Of a DNA stretch of 64,000 bases, positions 12,046 to 23,931 are shown in pieces. Source of the DNA: Locusta migratoria. Its lineage: Eukaryota > Arthropoda > Insecta > Orthoptera > Acrididae. The translations under genes were made by a program, and so were the position numbers. The DNA lies in the NCBI GenBank assembly GCA_026315105.1, contig CM048746.1, positions 638,469,398 through 638,533,397 of the forward strand, given 5' to 3'. Position 1 is the stretch's first letter. Each line of letters starts with the position of its first letter. The notes below the pieces were generated by a model that made no database searches, was not told the DNA's origin, and saw nothing but the letters and a program-made list of their open reading frames with translations.

Positions 12046-12090
12046 AAGGAGCTGTAATGAGAGATCAGATGCACCGTCAGTCGCAGCTTG

Positions 12091-13155
12091 TTGATATTAC
12101 CTGAAAAGGCACTTTTAGTGAAGCTGTATTATCAGAATGGGGAATGTGCTAGTTCAGCGTTATGATCCTATTGCTATAGGAAGGGGATTCGAACAGGTAA
12201 GTGTCCGTTGACAAATGCAGCTGTGGCGAGAATGATTTCGAAGTTCAAAGCCACAGGTTGTTTAGGCGATAGACCCCGTAATGCTGCTGAGACAGTTCAG
12301 GAAGAAGTGGAGACTGTAGCGGGTTCGTCTATGCACAGGAAAGTCAGCATTCATGCAGTCACATGTCGCCCTGGCATTCCATACACCAATGTTTGGTTGG
12401 CACTTGGGCGTACCCTCCGATGCTATCCTTACAAACTCCATTGGCATCATGAACTGTTACCTGGTGATTTAGTGAAGCAGAGGGCATTTCAAAAGATGGC
12501 GGAAGATGACGATTGGTTGAGTAATGTGTTGTGTACTGACGAAGCTCATTTCGCGCTCCAAGGATCCGTCAATGCCCACAACTGCAGAATTTGGGCTACC
12601 GAAAATCCTAGAACTGTCATGGAAACTTCATTGCACGACAAGAAAGTCACGGTATGGGTTGGATTTACCACATCTATCATTATCGGGCTTTTATTCTTCA
12701 CGGAACTGTGTGATTCTGGTTTTGTAACTGCTACCATGACGGGTAAGAGGTACGCCAATATGTTACAGAATCGCATCATCCACAGCCTGGGTGATAAACA
12801 CCTGCTGGAACTTATGATTTTTATGCAGGATCGCACTCCATCCCATATTGCTAGATGCATGAAAGATCTCTTGCACATGTCGTTTGTTGGTGATTGTGTG
12901 CTCAGCCACCACTTTAGTCATGCTTGGCCTCCAAAGTCCCCAGACCTCAGTTCGTGCGATTATTGGCTTTGGGGTTACCTGAAGTCTTAAGTGTATCGTG
13001 ATCGACCGACATCTATAGGGATGCTGAAAGACAACATCCGACGCCAATGCCTCACCGTAACTCTGGACATGCTTTACAGTGCTGTTCACAACATTATTCC
13101 TCAACTACAGCTATTGTTGAGGAATGATGATGAACATATTGAGCATTTCCTATAA
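12091..13155 (+). pseudogene. Tc1/mariner-superfamily transposase (wide third-Asp spacing)
   Basis: Coding similarity begins near 12100 (EKALLVKLYYQNGEC, a helix-turn-helix like the arthropod DUF4817 region) and shifts frame before 12208. The main frame runs to an in-frame TAA at 12988-12990, after which the same frame continues to a natural stop at 13153-13155 (DDEHIEHFL). Catalytic blocks: CTDEAHF (first Asp), MQDRTPSHIA (second; the family norm is QQDGA.AH) and SPDLSSCDYWLWGYLKS. Between the second Asp and the CDYW Asp there are 41 residues, which suggests a DD41D-type group. The TAA lies where KSKVY is expected, a one-base change. Inactive, but among the youngest-looking DNA transposon genes here. 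Confidence 0.8.
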
Positions 13156-13429
13156 AGATCATCATCTTTGGTTTGTCTTAATTTGTTATGTTAATTATTG
13201 CTTTTCTGATCAGATGAAGCGCCATCTGTTGCACTTTTTTTGTTCTAATAAAACCGCATGTCATTCCAAGCATGCGTCTCAATCTTTACCTCTATCTATA
13301 TTATGCCGTGATTTATTAAGTTTTCAAATTTATGCGGACCTTTTTGATCACCGGGTATATTTGCCAATAATCCAAATGCATTTTCAACAGGTCATTTGGC
13401 TTGGGATAGCCTGTAATTGAATACTTCTA

Positions 13430-13573
13430 AAAGAAGAAAATCTTCCATTATAGACTGTCAAGATCGAGAAGAGTGGTTGAGAACGCATTTGGCATTATGG
13501 CCAATCGGTTTCGTGTATTACTAACAACAATTAGACTACCAGTTGAGAAAATCTAACTAATAACTGAGACACT
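13430..13573 (+). pseudogene. PIF/Harbinger transposase C-terminal part, 5' side of insertion
   Basis: From about 13440 the plus strand encodes HYRLSRSRRVVENAFGIMAN, then RFRVLLTTIRLPVEKI and, after a stop, LITETLCI. The RRxVENAFGxxxxRF block with its catalytic Glu is the hallmark of the DDE_4 (Harbinger) transposase C-terminus. The reading is cut at the direct repeat atgtattct (13574-13582) and resumes at 14253. Confidence 0.8.
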
Positions 13574-13582
13574 ATGTATTCT

Positions 13583-14243
13583 TATATAAAAAAATAGAAA
13601 ATGGATGACTTTCTAATCCCAGTAGTGGAAGGACTTACCTTAGGGGGAAAAAAGGTAGCTAAACAAATACACACACACTCACACATGTCCAAACGCAAAC
13701 ACACCTGGACAGACATTTGTAAAAAGCAAAGTAGTTGGACAGAGATACCACTTCAGGCAGAGGCTCTGTCCACAGAACTGAGGCAAAGATGCTAAAGATG
13801 GTGGGCGGGAATTTGAATTTAGCGGAGGTTGAGACCAGGTGGCCAACGGGAGGAGAGAATAAGCTGAAGGGCAAGTTCCCGTCTCCGGAGTTCTGAAAGG
13901 TTGGTGTTGGTGGGAAGTATCCAGATAACCCAGACGGTGTAACACTGCGCCAAGATGTGCTGGCATCAAGGCATGTTTAGTCACAGGGTGATCTTCATTA
14001 CCAACATACACTGTCTGCTTGTGACCGTTCATGTGAATGGACAGTTTGTTGCTGGTCATTCCCACATAGAACACTGTGCAGGCATGTCAGTTGATAAATC
14101 ACATGGGTGCTATCGCAAGTGGCTCTGCCCTTGATCGTGTACACCTTTCGATTTACTGGAGTGGAGTAAGTGGTGGTGGAAGTGTTTTGCAACAGGGGCG
14201 GTTGCATGGGTAGGAGCCAGAGAGTAGGGAAGGTGGTTTGGGG
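13583..14243 (-). mobile_element. Penelope-like element fragment 2, inserted in the Harbinger transposase
   Basis: A second GIY-YIG fragment, about 85-90% similar by eye to fragment 1: RKVYTIKGRATCDSTHVIYQ, LTC, FYVGMTSNKLSIHMNGHKQT and DHPVTKHA on the minus strand with a few frame breaks, followed by the same noncoding tail. The 9-bp direct repeats atgtattct at 13574-13582 and 14244-14252 flank it. Without the insert, the surrounding transposase reads LCIL|HNFLIDESD, as the Harbinger family does (CALHNFL). This is a severely 5'-truncated insertion. Confidence 0.8.
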
Positions 14244-14252
14244 ATGTATTCT

Positions 14253-14492
14253 ACATAACTTCCTAATTGATGAATCTGACTCTGTGTTAGCAAGAGACAA
14301 TGAAAATACAGAGGCATGCACTCTGGAGGATGGCTTGTGGCGTGCTGGAACCTAACTGGCGGGTGTAATACAACAAGCAGGAAATCGCACTGCAAGAAGT
14401 GCTAACAAAGTGTGTGATGTATATTGTGAAGATTTCAATGGAGCAGGCTTTGTCCCATGGCAGTGGGAGTCAGTGAAAAGATACAATTTTTG
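14253..14492 (+). pseudogene. PIF/Harbinger transposase C-terminal part, 3' side of insertion
   Basis: This continues the frame interrupted at 13582: (I)LHNFLIDESDSVLARDNENT, then after one stop AGNRTARSANKVCDVYCEDF and the end near 14492. A CALHNFL-like block followed by a short acidic tail and a LWR segment is the normal end of Harbinger transposases. It converges on the MADF gene of the opposite strand with about 60 bp between them. Confidence 0.7.
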
Positions 14493-16144
14493 AATTTAAA
14501 ATTTTATTTCTTAAACAATTCCAGGTTTATTGAGATTTACAACAAATAACATTCATCATTTGTTTTTCGGAGCATACTGCAACTGGGCATCCATTAGGGT
14601 TTTCATAATTTTGTGTTTTGCCTCCATAACAATAGCTTCATCTGAAATTTTGTTGAGTTCCACAGAGACATAATGGAGCAAACCATCATTAATTGTTGGC
14701 TCTGGCTGACTCATTTTAGAGTTAATCTTTTCTAAGACTGTTGCCAGCAGCCCAATGTCGCTCTTCCTCTTCCTATTGGTGGGTGTGGAGGTGCTAGGTG
14801 CCTGTTGGTTACAAGCCACTACAACTATATCTGAACCCCGTAAATGAAGAATGTAATTAATGTATATCCTGTGAGTATGATTATTAAGAAACAGCAAGGG
14901 AAAAGCTTCATTTAGAAATTATAACTGATAGTAGAATAAACTTATTTGTTGTTGTTTTTTTTTTTTTTTTAGAAATAAACCATTGTTTCCCCAACCCAAT
15001 TATGTACGAAACTTAGCATCTTCATTTTACTTACATTCATAGTGTCCTCTGATCTCTCAACCAACGCCTCCATGCATGGTTGACCTTCTGCCTGCAAAAA
15101 TAAAAAATGTACTTCAATTCAATCTTTACTTTATGGTGAACAAAGAGGGAAACTAAGAAGTCTTAATTCACATTACTACTGACATCAAGGTATTCTATAA
15201 CAGCAGTTTCCTCTACTATTGCTGGAGCATGTACAGGAACCTGAAAAAGAGTACGGATTGTCAGTTTTATGAAAACTTGTAGTGTACAGAATATATGGTA
15301 TATTGAAAATGCCTGGGGGTGAAACATACAGAGTAAATTACTAGTAAATAGTTTCTTTCCAAATAAAAAGCACATTTTCAGTTTCTTCTCCAATGATTAG
15401 GCTTTGGAATAAGTAATTGTATTCAGAGTACCCTGACTCATTCCACATACCTCAAGTTACTCCTCAGTGATGGATCTACACATTACTATGAATGGATCTC
15501 TGTGAATGATGAACATTACAAAAATGTAAAAACTTTAATACGTGTCATTGCTGAACTATCAATCAATCATTTATTCACATACTATGTTCTGCGAATCCTG
15601 TCATGAATGAGAGCCTAAAAGGGGTTGTGGTATGAGTTAAGTTGTACACTAACATTCAGGACAAGCACACTGAAAGTGAATTCTAATAATGTACTTGCTT
15701 TTACAATTATCTAATTATTTCTTTATAATACACATATGAGAAAAGCAGCTACAAGCTATTTGCAAAAAGTTACAGACCACTACATTTCACTGTTCGGTTG
15801 CTGTTTTTATAGGTACCTCACCTTCAGCATTTGAACATTATTGACCTCACACAACTTTGCTATATTGTGGGAAAACTGAAACATGTTGAATATGAACATT
15901 AGTGTTGGTGAAAAATTTACATCAGACTCTTATTATTCTTTATCTGTTGTGACGCCATTCTTCATCTACGTCAATCTGCAATTATTCTCTAATTATTCTG
16001 ATAAAAAGTTGAGAATAGTAGAGAGGGGCACACAAGCTACACGAAATTTATTTGTAATTTGTGTACTATGGTCCTGAACTTCACAGTTATCAATCTCACA
16101 TTGTATATTATGCTTCTGTAACGTAACTAATTCTTTTTAAATAA

Positions 16145-17065
16145 AGGCGCATCGCCCCAAAATTCCCCCCCCCCCCCCCCCCACGGTTTTAGGGCGCACA
16201 ACTACTAAGGTCATTAGCGCCCGAATCAAAACTGGGATATACCCAAGGATGGTAAGACTATATAAAAACAGCTAAAAAACATAGAATAAAAAACAACAAA
16301 GCGAAGAGCTAAATGTCCCTTGACAAATTGGTCAAGTTGATAAAATCCAATACTCGAGCAACAGCCCCCACGTCATCAGCTAAAATTTTTTCCAACGTGT
16401 CCGGCAGATGAAGTGCAAGCCGAACACGACAATAAACCATGGCGCACCGACAGCAGGTGGCCACAGGAACATAACGGTGCGGGGTCACCAGTGAGCAAGT
16501 GGCGGTGGCTGAACCAGCAATGTCCGATCCGCAACCGGGCCAAGATGATCTCTTCTCATCGCAAGCGGCATGAGGAAGTCATCCAAACCACCGGGTGCGG
16601 TTTAATGGTCTGGAGCTTATTATTAGTAAGTGAAGACCACACATTATGCCACGACGATATAAGGCGCCGCGAAAGAGCCTCTTGAATATCATGCGATGGG
16701 ACACAGTATGTAGCTATCCGATGTAAGAGAGTTGCAGCCTTGGCAGCGGCATCAGCAGCCTCATTACCAGGCACGCCTGCGTGGCCAGGTACCCACAGGA
16801 GGTGAACGCGAGGGCCGTCTGAAGCAAATGACTTAAGGGAGCGGTTGATTCGGTGCACAATAGGATGGGCTGAAAAGGGGTCGCTCAGACTCTGGATGGC
16901 GCTGAGGGAGTCAGAGCAGATGACATAAGAAGGAGAATGGTGTTGACGGATAAAGAGTACAGCCTGATAGAGCTCCAAAAGCTCCGCTGTGAAATTCGAG
17001 CAGTGAGCATTAAGCTTGTACTGATAAGTCATCCCCGACGACAAACGCACATCCGACACCGTCAT
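16145..17065 (-). mobile_element. 5'-truncated I-type LINE: RNase H and 3' end
   Basis: The minus-strand frame 17065-16556 encodes a LINE RNase H domain: FTAELLELYQAV (Glu), VICSDSLSAIQSL (Asp), LLWVPGHAGVPGNEAADAAA (His, Asp). It then breaks and continues near 16550-16400 with a CSCG..LSVRHILVECPL-type Cys/His motif and the protein end. The first Asp block (TDGS) is missing because of 5' truncation. The 3' end has a C run (16167-16182 on plus) and a hairpin at 16192-16222. It is related to the full-length LINE at 35.8-42.0 kb. Confidence 0.8.
16192..16222 (-). promoter_or_regulatory. 3' hairpin of truncated I-type LINE
   Basis: On the minus strand GGGCGC and GCGCCC enclose TAATGACCTTAGTAGTTGT. 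The loop matches that of the 35.8-kb LINE and both SINEs, but the stem bases differ on both sides, keeping the pairing. See the finding on the shared hairpin. Confidence 0.55.
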
Positions 17066-18018
17066 TGGTTTTTGCCCCAGAAAATAATATCATACAACAC
17101 TAAGTGATAATATACTTATAAAAGAAAGGCAGAATAACAAATACTTAAGACACTGGGTGGTATATTGGACCTTCCTTGTTGTGGAGATATGTAATCCCTT
17201 AAGAAATCCATCAATGGGAACCACCATACTGTTGGGTGGTACACATTAGCCACCCGATGCACCGCTCTTCTCACACTCTTTAATTTTCTTAAGTTCTGCC
17301 CCATAGTGTGACCGCAAAGTCAAGAACTTGGCTTTGCAGTCTTCTGCGGTCACTTCTGCCGAAACTTCTACCACCTTCCTCGCCACTTCTTCCAGTCGTT
17401 CTCTCCTGGCGTGCTGGAAAATACAGGATGTCTCAATGAAACAGTATAAACTGCATGTGAGTATCTATTTACATTTATGAGTAATGTAAAGATGTAAGGA
17501 CTACAAAGAACATTAAAGACACTGTGCTTTTACCTTATTATGATACTGAGGGTGCGCAGTATGAATTAGCGATCTTTCTTCTTCATACGCTTTAATTAGC
17601 ATTGCCACTGCCTCCTTTCTCCAGTCCATTTCTAGAATAACCACATAGGTATTTACAATTAAATTACAACAAAAAATATAAATCTCTAGCATTTCTACCA
17701 ATAGTGGGAATAACATTTATTGGCAAATACCGATCAATACTCGCTAATAACAAGAGCAACACCATACACAGACGACAACAACAAAGACCAACACAAATAT
17801 TTGCGGCTTCTGCTCCACGGAAACAGACAACAGTGCCGTTTTTGTGTGACTGTGCATGCACAGTGCTTCACGTTATAGGGCTTTTAGAACTGCTTCTATA
17901 GTATGATCGCTGCTGTCGAAAGATAGCTGACGTCACACAATCTCTCACGAAGTGGTTGGATGGCTGTTTACACGGCTCTCATGTGTCCTCTATCGCTCCA
18001 ATAGATGACAAAAGTCTG

Positions 18019-18019
<1 letters not shown>

Positions 18020-18074
<55 letters not shown>
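18020..18074 (+). repeat. (CA)n microsatellite
   Basis: About 27 uninterrupted CA dinucleotides. It lies between the MADF gene and the minus-strand Harbinger exons. The frames crossing it (poly His-Thr) are not genes. Confidence 0.95.
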
Positions 18075-18244
18075 GCGCGTGTTCATGAAGAATGAACACC
18101 TTGAGTCTGCAATAGTTAAACCTAAAAGCCCTCCAAGATAAACATGCAAAAATTATGTTTTGCTTCTGGGGCTCAATGTAATAGCTCTTTAATTGGTGTG
18201 CAAATTATTTTAATGAGTTATATTATGGGGAAGCATAAACTTAC

Positions 18245-19290
18245 CTTTAAATATATATCTCTCATGCTGCCGCAAATTGCATGACACACATCGGTCACAA
18301 TGCCTGATACACATCCCACAGACATTCTGTGTGAAAATGACGGGCTCTTGTATGTCTGCCCTGTTTCCAGGAACCTCAATGTTACAATAAGCCTGTAATA
18401 CACAACATCACTTTGAAGAAATAAGGTAAGACCAGCATAATTATGTAATACTGTGCACCAAATCAGCTATTTAGATAGTTTCAGACTGTTTGAAACATAT
18501 GACATTGAATACATGGGTTCATTCTTTATTTCTTAGAAAGCAGTATCAGATGGTTGCCTCTGAGGATTTGTCTTCCACAGATCAATGGTATCACATTGAA
18601 TAGTGTTCTAATCACCAACACAGAACAATAACTACAGTTAGGATTCACCATAGTGTCAATGCATCTTAATTGTACAGCCCTGCAGAAACAGTATCTCAAC
18701 CTTTCACAGTCACCAGAGCTCTCTGTATCAATCAGTGGGGACCCAGTGGAGAGTAAAATGAAAATACTTTTAGTAGAAATTTGAAAATTTGCTTAAAGGA
18801 GTGACACCTTTGGAAGAAAAAACAAATTTGTTTCAAAATGTGTTTCCATTGTGACTGATTTTATTCTACTGGAGAACAGCACATCATTTATGTTCTCTAA
18901 ATTCTTGGCAAATCACTTTTCCACTGGCTACAACATCCACGCATTAGGCAAGTACAAACAATTCACACACACTATCCTGCAATCCAAACAATATAAAATA
19001 TCATTTAGAACTTACCTTCGACTGGGAGAGATTGCCTCCCTCATGACAGTTTCTGCATGATGAATGTGCTCGCTAATGAAAGACAGCAATTTATCAAAAC
19101 AGTTCAGGCCTATTCGGACAAAGTTCCGAAATTGTAGAGGGTCTTCTGGCCGCAGTACAGTCATCAACATTAAGCACATGCCTCTCCCTTCTTCTCGTCT
19201 TTGCAGCCAGGGACATGCCCAACAACTTCTCTTTTTGCCTCTACACTTTTTTCCCCCTCTCTTCTTCCCATGCTGCGATAGCTAACGTTA
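18245..19290 (-). pseudogene. PIF/Harbinger transposase, first two exons
   Basis: Exon 1 (~19290-19016) encodes EDPLQFRNFVRIGLNCFDKL and ETVMREAISPSR and ends at a GTAAGT donor. Exon 2 (18392-18245) begins after TATTACAG, continues in phase as RLIVTLRFLETGQTYKSPSF and IVTDVCHAICGSMRDIYLK, and ends at GTAAGT. This is the standard Harbinger N-terminal helical region (family: F.RM....F..LL...., ISP.ERLAVTLRFLATG). The catalytic exon expected next on this strand is not found between 17630 and 18240. The only C-terminal piece nearby is on the opposite strand at 13.4-14.5 kb. Either two elements are present or part was inverted or lost. Confidence 0.75.
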
Positions 19291-19740
19291 TCGCAGTTAA
19301 ACCGAGTAGGTTTTTATCCATTTTCTGTGTTTAGAGAATACATGTATCATACACGACAAACAAACATAAACACATACATATGACACAAATGAATTCATGA
19401 ACATTTATTAATTAATGAGGAATACCTACAAAAATGAATATAAAACAAAACAAAACAAGAAACCCACAAAAACAGCTATTAACGAGACTGCACAGCACAG
19501 GAATAGCAGACAGCCAGACACGTTACCAGGCAGCCAGACACGCTAGCAGACAGCCAATCACGCAAATTCGAGTCACACAATACAGGAATGATTTGCTAGG
19601 GGCGCTACAGTAGATTGGCTCGCAAAATAAGACACAAAAGTCTGTCATGTGAAAGGGGCTTTAGTTTACTGCCTACAACATATTTGCCTGGGAAAGGTTT
19701 CGTAATTTTCCCTAACAAGCCAAAAGTGTCATCACCAACA
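19291..19740. other. No gene; possible end of the Harbinger element
   Basis: AT-rich sequence with short repeated phrases (agacagccagacacg, several times at 19500-19560). The phrase acaaaagtctgtc at ~19634 also occurs at 18008, on the other side of the transposase exons. I could not define inverted termini. Confidence 0.35.
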
Positions 19741-21160
19741 AATCTACTCTGTTTTATTTGCAGATGACACATTGGTATCCACTGAAAGATAACAAACGAA
19801 ACACAGTTGTTGATAACCTAAACAGCTTCTAGCAGTCACTCCCTCCAACCCCCCTAGATAAATTAAAATCAGACAGACACGAGTTGTTCTTACAACACAT
19901 TCTACAGATCCACAACTATCTTGGCCTGAACCTAAGGTGCCACAGTGGTAACACACTGGACTCACATTTTGGAGAATAGTGGTTCACACAAATTTCCAAC
20001 CATGCAGATTTAGGTTTTCCATGATTTCTCTAAATCACTCCTGGCAAATGCCAGGATGGTTCGTCTTGAATGGCATGGCCAGCTTCCTTTCCCATCCTTA
20101 ATCAAATACGATCCAAACTTGCACTCTAATGACCATGCTGTGGTACTGGCATGTTTCATGATTGGTGACTGGTGGAGAGCAGTGAAGTTCATTTTGTTCA
20201 ATATTTCTGAACAAGCTAGTGTTTTGGAAAAATTACCCATCATTAAGCATGCCTTGACTGCCTGGTGTGCACACCACTTTGCTATATTGTGGGAAAACTG
20301 AAATGTTTTGATTACTGCACAGCAACAGTCAAAGGAAGAAGCATTGACTGCCTGGCATCCACAAGAGCAATTGGCATAAAATTGTGTTTATAGTGGGTTC
20401 CCATCCATGGCACCAATACAGTGTGGAAAATTCCACAGATCCTTAAATGCTGAGGCATTTCTTCAATGAACAGACGTTTTTGTCATCTGAGATAACATAC
20501 TGTAGTTCCATACGGAAGGAAGGAAGGAAGGAAGAAAGAAAGAAAGATTATGCCTTAACGTTAACTTGCATTTCCCATAAAGCTCACACAGACAAAATAA
20601 AAGAAATTAGGGCTCATACAGAGGCATATAGACATTCTTTTTTCCTCTCATTCTATCTGGGAGTGGAATATAAAAGGAAATGCCTAGTAATGGTACAGTG
20701 TACCCTCCGCTACACATCTTATGGTGGATTGTGGAATATAGGTGTAGAACGTCCCACCCACAGCATGGTCATTAGTCACAAACTGCAAGCTTGGATCGTA
20801 TTTGATTAAGGATTGGAAAGGAAGCTGGCCATGCCATTCGAGAAGAACCATCCTGGCATTTGCCAGGAGTGATTTAGAGAAATCATGGAAAACCTAAATC
20901 TGCATGGGTGGAAATTTGTGTGAACCACTATTCTGCAAAATGAGAGTCCAGTGTGTTACCACTGTGGCACCTTAGGTTCAGGCCAAGATACTTGTGGATC
21001 TGTAGAATGTGTTGTAAGAACAACTCGTGTCTGTCTGATTTTAATTTATCTAGGGAGTGACTGCTAGAAGCTGTTTAGGTTATCAACAAATGTGTTTTGT
21101 TTGGTATCCACTGAAAGAAAGATAACAATGTGTCATCTGTAAATAAAACAATAGAATTTT
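19741..21160. repeat. Large foldback: ~390-bp inverted arms around a ~630-bp centre
   Basis: The left arm (19741-~20135) and right arm (~20766-21160) are reverse complements over nearly their whole length with scattered differences. For example, ggcaaatgccaggatggt at 20043 pairs with accatcctggcatttgcc at 20846, and cttggcctgaacctaaggtg at 19920 pairs with caccttaggttcaggccaag at 20968. The centre contains purine-rich repeats (gaaggaaggaagg at 20514) and no gene. Either a foldback transposon or two inserts of one family in opposite orientation would give this. Confidence 0.8.
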
Positions 21161-22013
21161 ATATTCATAAGTAAATCACTCTTTCTGGTGCTGTAAAAGT
21201 GTTTAAAGATTATTATCGATTACTGTTATATGAACATCCAGAATTTTTCATATAACTATTTCCTGGTCATACAAAATTACTGATGTAGCAGTTGTTCATA
21301 ATATTTAAGAAACCAAATATAAAATAATTAAGTGTCACTAAAAGTATAAATGCCAGGTTTAAAGACTTATTACAATCAATGATTGAAATATATGGATTGT
21401 AGGAACTGTGCTTCATTTCAAAACCATATTTAAAACGCAATACAACATATACTAGAATTTGACAGTGTAGGTGTGAAGTCTTAAACGTCTGCATTTATTG
21501 ATGTTCTTGTGTTTCTATTTTTGTAAGAATGACATTGTGTTAGTGTAGCTTGAGTAATACTATACCTGCTCTTACATATTACTGTCTTTCACTTTTTACT
21601 TTGCATTTCTCAAAGTATTTAGGCTATATGATTTTTTTGTGTAAAATATATTGACAGTATGAAGCCAGTTGGCTCACTCATACCACATAAGTAACATGGA
21701 ATGAAGCTGCATTGCACCTGTTACTTTAATAGTACCAACTTAATGTGATAAAACAATCTGTTTAATAAATGACTTTCTGCCATTATGTAAGCCTGTGTAA
21801 AAATTTTTCTATGAAAGTAAGATAAAAAGTTAGAATACAGTGTTTTGTTCAGTTCAAAAGTAGTTTAAGGTGGATTACTTTTGAAGCCTTTAGTCTATGT
21901 GATAAGTCCTTATTGCGTTATATGTAACGAACCTATAACTGGTGACATTTGGTGTCAGATACCCAGCTAAAACTTTGACTCACCACTGTTACTAGATTGT
22001 TCAGATCAGGCCT
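21161..22013. other. No gene seen; upstream of a candidate first exon
   Basis: AT-rich unassigned DNA. If the exon at 22014 is real, its promoter and 5' UTR lie here. An in-frame TAG at 21993-21995 precedes the ATG. Confidence 0.3.
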
Positions 22014-22086
22014 ATGTCATTGTTGGTTTCTAAAGCTGCAAGTCATTTCATTCCAAGTGGCTTGAAGAGGAATAGTCAACAAAATG
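22014..22086 (+). CDS. Candidate first coding exon, mitochondrial-type N-terminus
   Basis: ATG at 22014 opens a 24-codon frame (MSLLVSKAASHFIPSGLKRN, then SQQN) ending in a phase-1 GTGAGT splice donor at 22087. The peptide is Ser/Ala/Lys/Arg-rich with no acidic residue, like a mitochondrial presequence. An upstream in-frame stop fixes the start. I do not recognise the protein. It could be a small nuclear-encoded mitochondrial protein of the host. The evidence is a composition bias plus a good donor, so this is tentative. Confidence 0.35.
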
Positions 22087-23931
22087 GTGAGTTTGATCTT
22101 CTTCCTTATTGTTTTAAATCTGGGTATTTTTAATCCAACCTCGCCAGTTGCGTTACAAAAATATTACCTCATAGGTTAGGAGTTGAACCTACTCTGCAGT
22201 ATTTTTTTTAGTCTTTTACAAAGTTTGCTTTTATAGAAAAATACAAGTAATGTGGTACAGAAACATCAAATCATTAGATGCTGAAAAATAAATTTTTTTG
22301 CTTTATCTGATTCCTGTAGATTTCATTATTTTCCCCAAATTTAGCTTAATTATATCTTTAACTCTTGTAGCAGCAAATTCTGTGTATTATATTAGAGCAG
22401 CCAGTGGTTTAAAACCAATCAAAAATGTGTCCAAATAGCTTTTTATTTTGTGTGTAAGTGCAAGTTCTTTCATCTGTTATCAAATTCTAAAATTGATTTA
22501 AAAAATAAGATTAATGTATTTTTGAGTTGGTTCGTTTAGCTTCATAGCATTGGGTCACAGATTGATTCACAATGTATGAAATGTGCACACCTGTTAGAAG
22601 TCTGTTGTTTGATAAAAGACTGGCAGATATTTTACTGCATCTTGTGTTGACTAATCTTAATACAGAAATATGATGTAACGTACATATGTAGATGTCAGTG
22701 CTGATTTTTCTCATCCCTTCAAACCCTGCCTTTACAGTAAATAACATATTGTACATCAACATTCTGCCACTTTTCTTTCATGTGTTGTTTTACTATAGTC
22801 TATTTTTTTCTGCATTTTTATTTATTATTTATTTGTTATATAATGAAATTGTTTTGTGCTCAATTCCCTTGTAAGGGAACCTACTGTGCACTCAGACTAT
22901 TCTTAACAATTGCAAGGCAGCAATTTCTTCTTGACTTGAAAGACCAATATGTAATTTTAGCTTAGCATGGGAGTTCCCCCCCCCCCCCCCCCCCATCTTT
23001 GTTTTATTAACATGTGGAATTTCTTGTACAAGTATTGTTCATTCAGCCAGAGAAAATTTTGTTGATAGAATACTCTCGTCTTATCACAGTAAAGCAGTGT
23101 GAAGATCAGAAATTGAATTTGTAAATGGCTTTAGCGCCATGTGTTTGGTGTATTTTATATAAATTTCAATTAAATCGACAACATTTGGGAAGGACAGATA
23201 GCTAGTCACCAAACAGGTGTCAGATTTAATGTTGGTTCACAGATTCTTAAGAAGAAAGTTGTTAAGTGTGCCTGACTGTGACTCACTGTGATATCTATCT
23301 TTTTTAAAATATTGTTGGCAGTCCTTTCTGGACTTTCCATTGTCAGTTTAAATCACTAATAACAGTAAGCCACAAAAATGTTTGACAACTTCTGTATCAT
23401 GTATTTTTTATGTTAGTATGCTTATATTTTTGGGAACATCTAACAGCCACACAAGATGTACAGATTATTTGAATTTCGTCATTTATTATTATTTTAGTAG
23501 TATGCTAAAAGTTTGTTTTTATGTCTTTCCATTGAGACAATTTTTGGAGATCCCCAGTGTGTGAGCTACTGTGGACATTGTTAAATTTCACTCCATCCCA
23601 AGATAAGCTGTTTCGTTAGGTTAGGTTAGCGATTTCATTTACAGTCCTCAGTCAATCAAAAAACCCAAATTTAAATCTTACCTATTCTGATGACAATTTT
23701 TAGTGTATATTTTCAGGAACAGTGAAGCTACTTCTTAATACAATCATCCACACAGTTGAAACAATCAATAATAAACATCAAATCTAATGCAGGTTGGACA
23801 AAAGAGAGCCTTGACATTCATTGGATATGAGGGTGTCATTATTGCTCTGTGAAATGAAGCTGCTGCTACTTTCCCATCAGCATGTACTTATACTATCATT
23901 ACAAACATATAATTGATAATATTGGTAACAG

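Larger units (their letters stand above)
14556..17629 (-). pseudogene. MADF-domain accessory protein of a Harbinger transposon, multi-exon
   Basis: Exon 1 (17629-17534) gives MDWRKEAVAMLIKAYEEERS...HPQYHNK and ends at a GTAAAA donor. Exon 2 starts after TTTTCCAG at 17413 and gives RRERLEEVARKV...CKAKFLTLRSHYGAELKKI, then after a one-base shift VYHPTVWWFPLMDFLRDYI. Together these are a complete MADF (Myb/SANT-like) DNA-binding domain. Later candidate exons: ~15241-15177 (acidic), 15091-15036 (both with AG/GT borders) and the terminal exon ~14830-14556, with KRKSDIGLLATVLEKINSKM and a helical end. PIF/Harbinger transposons need such a protein for nuclear import and end binding. A LINE sits in the intron at ~16145-17065. 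The frameshift in exon 2 suggests a pseudogene. A domesticated host gene is the alternative. Confidence 0.65.

Noticed and set aside
11481..14074. GIY-YIG homing endonuclease genes
   Set aside because: The upstream Penelope-specific motifs (KxYxIKG..xCxS) and the shared noncoding tail mark retroelement fragments.
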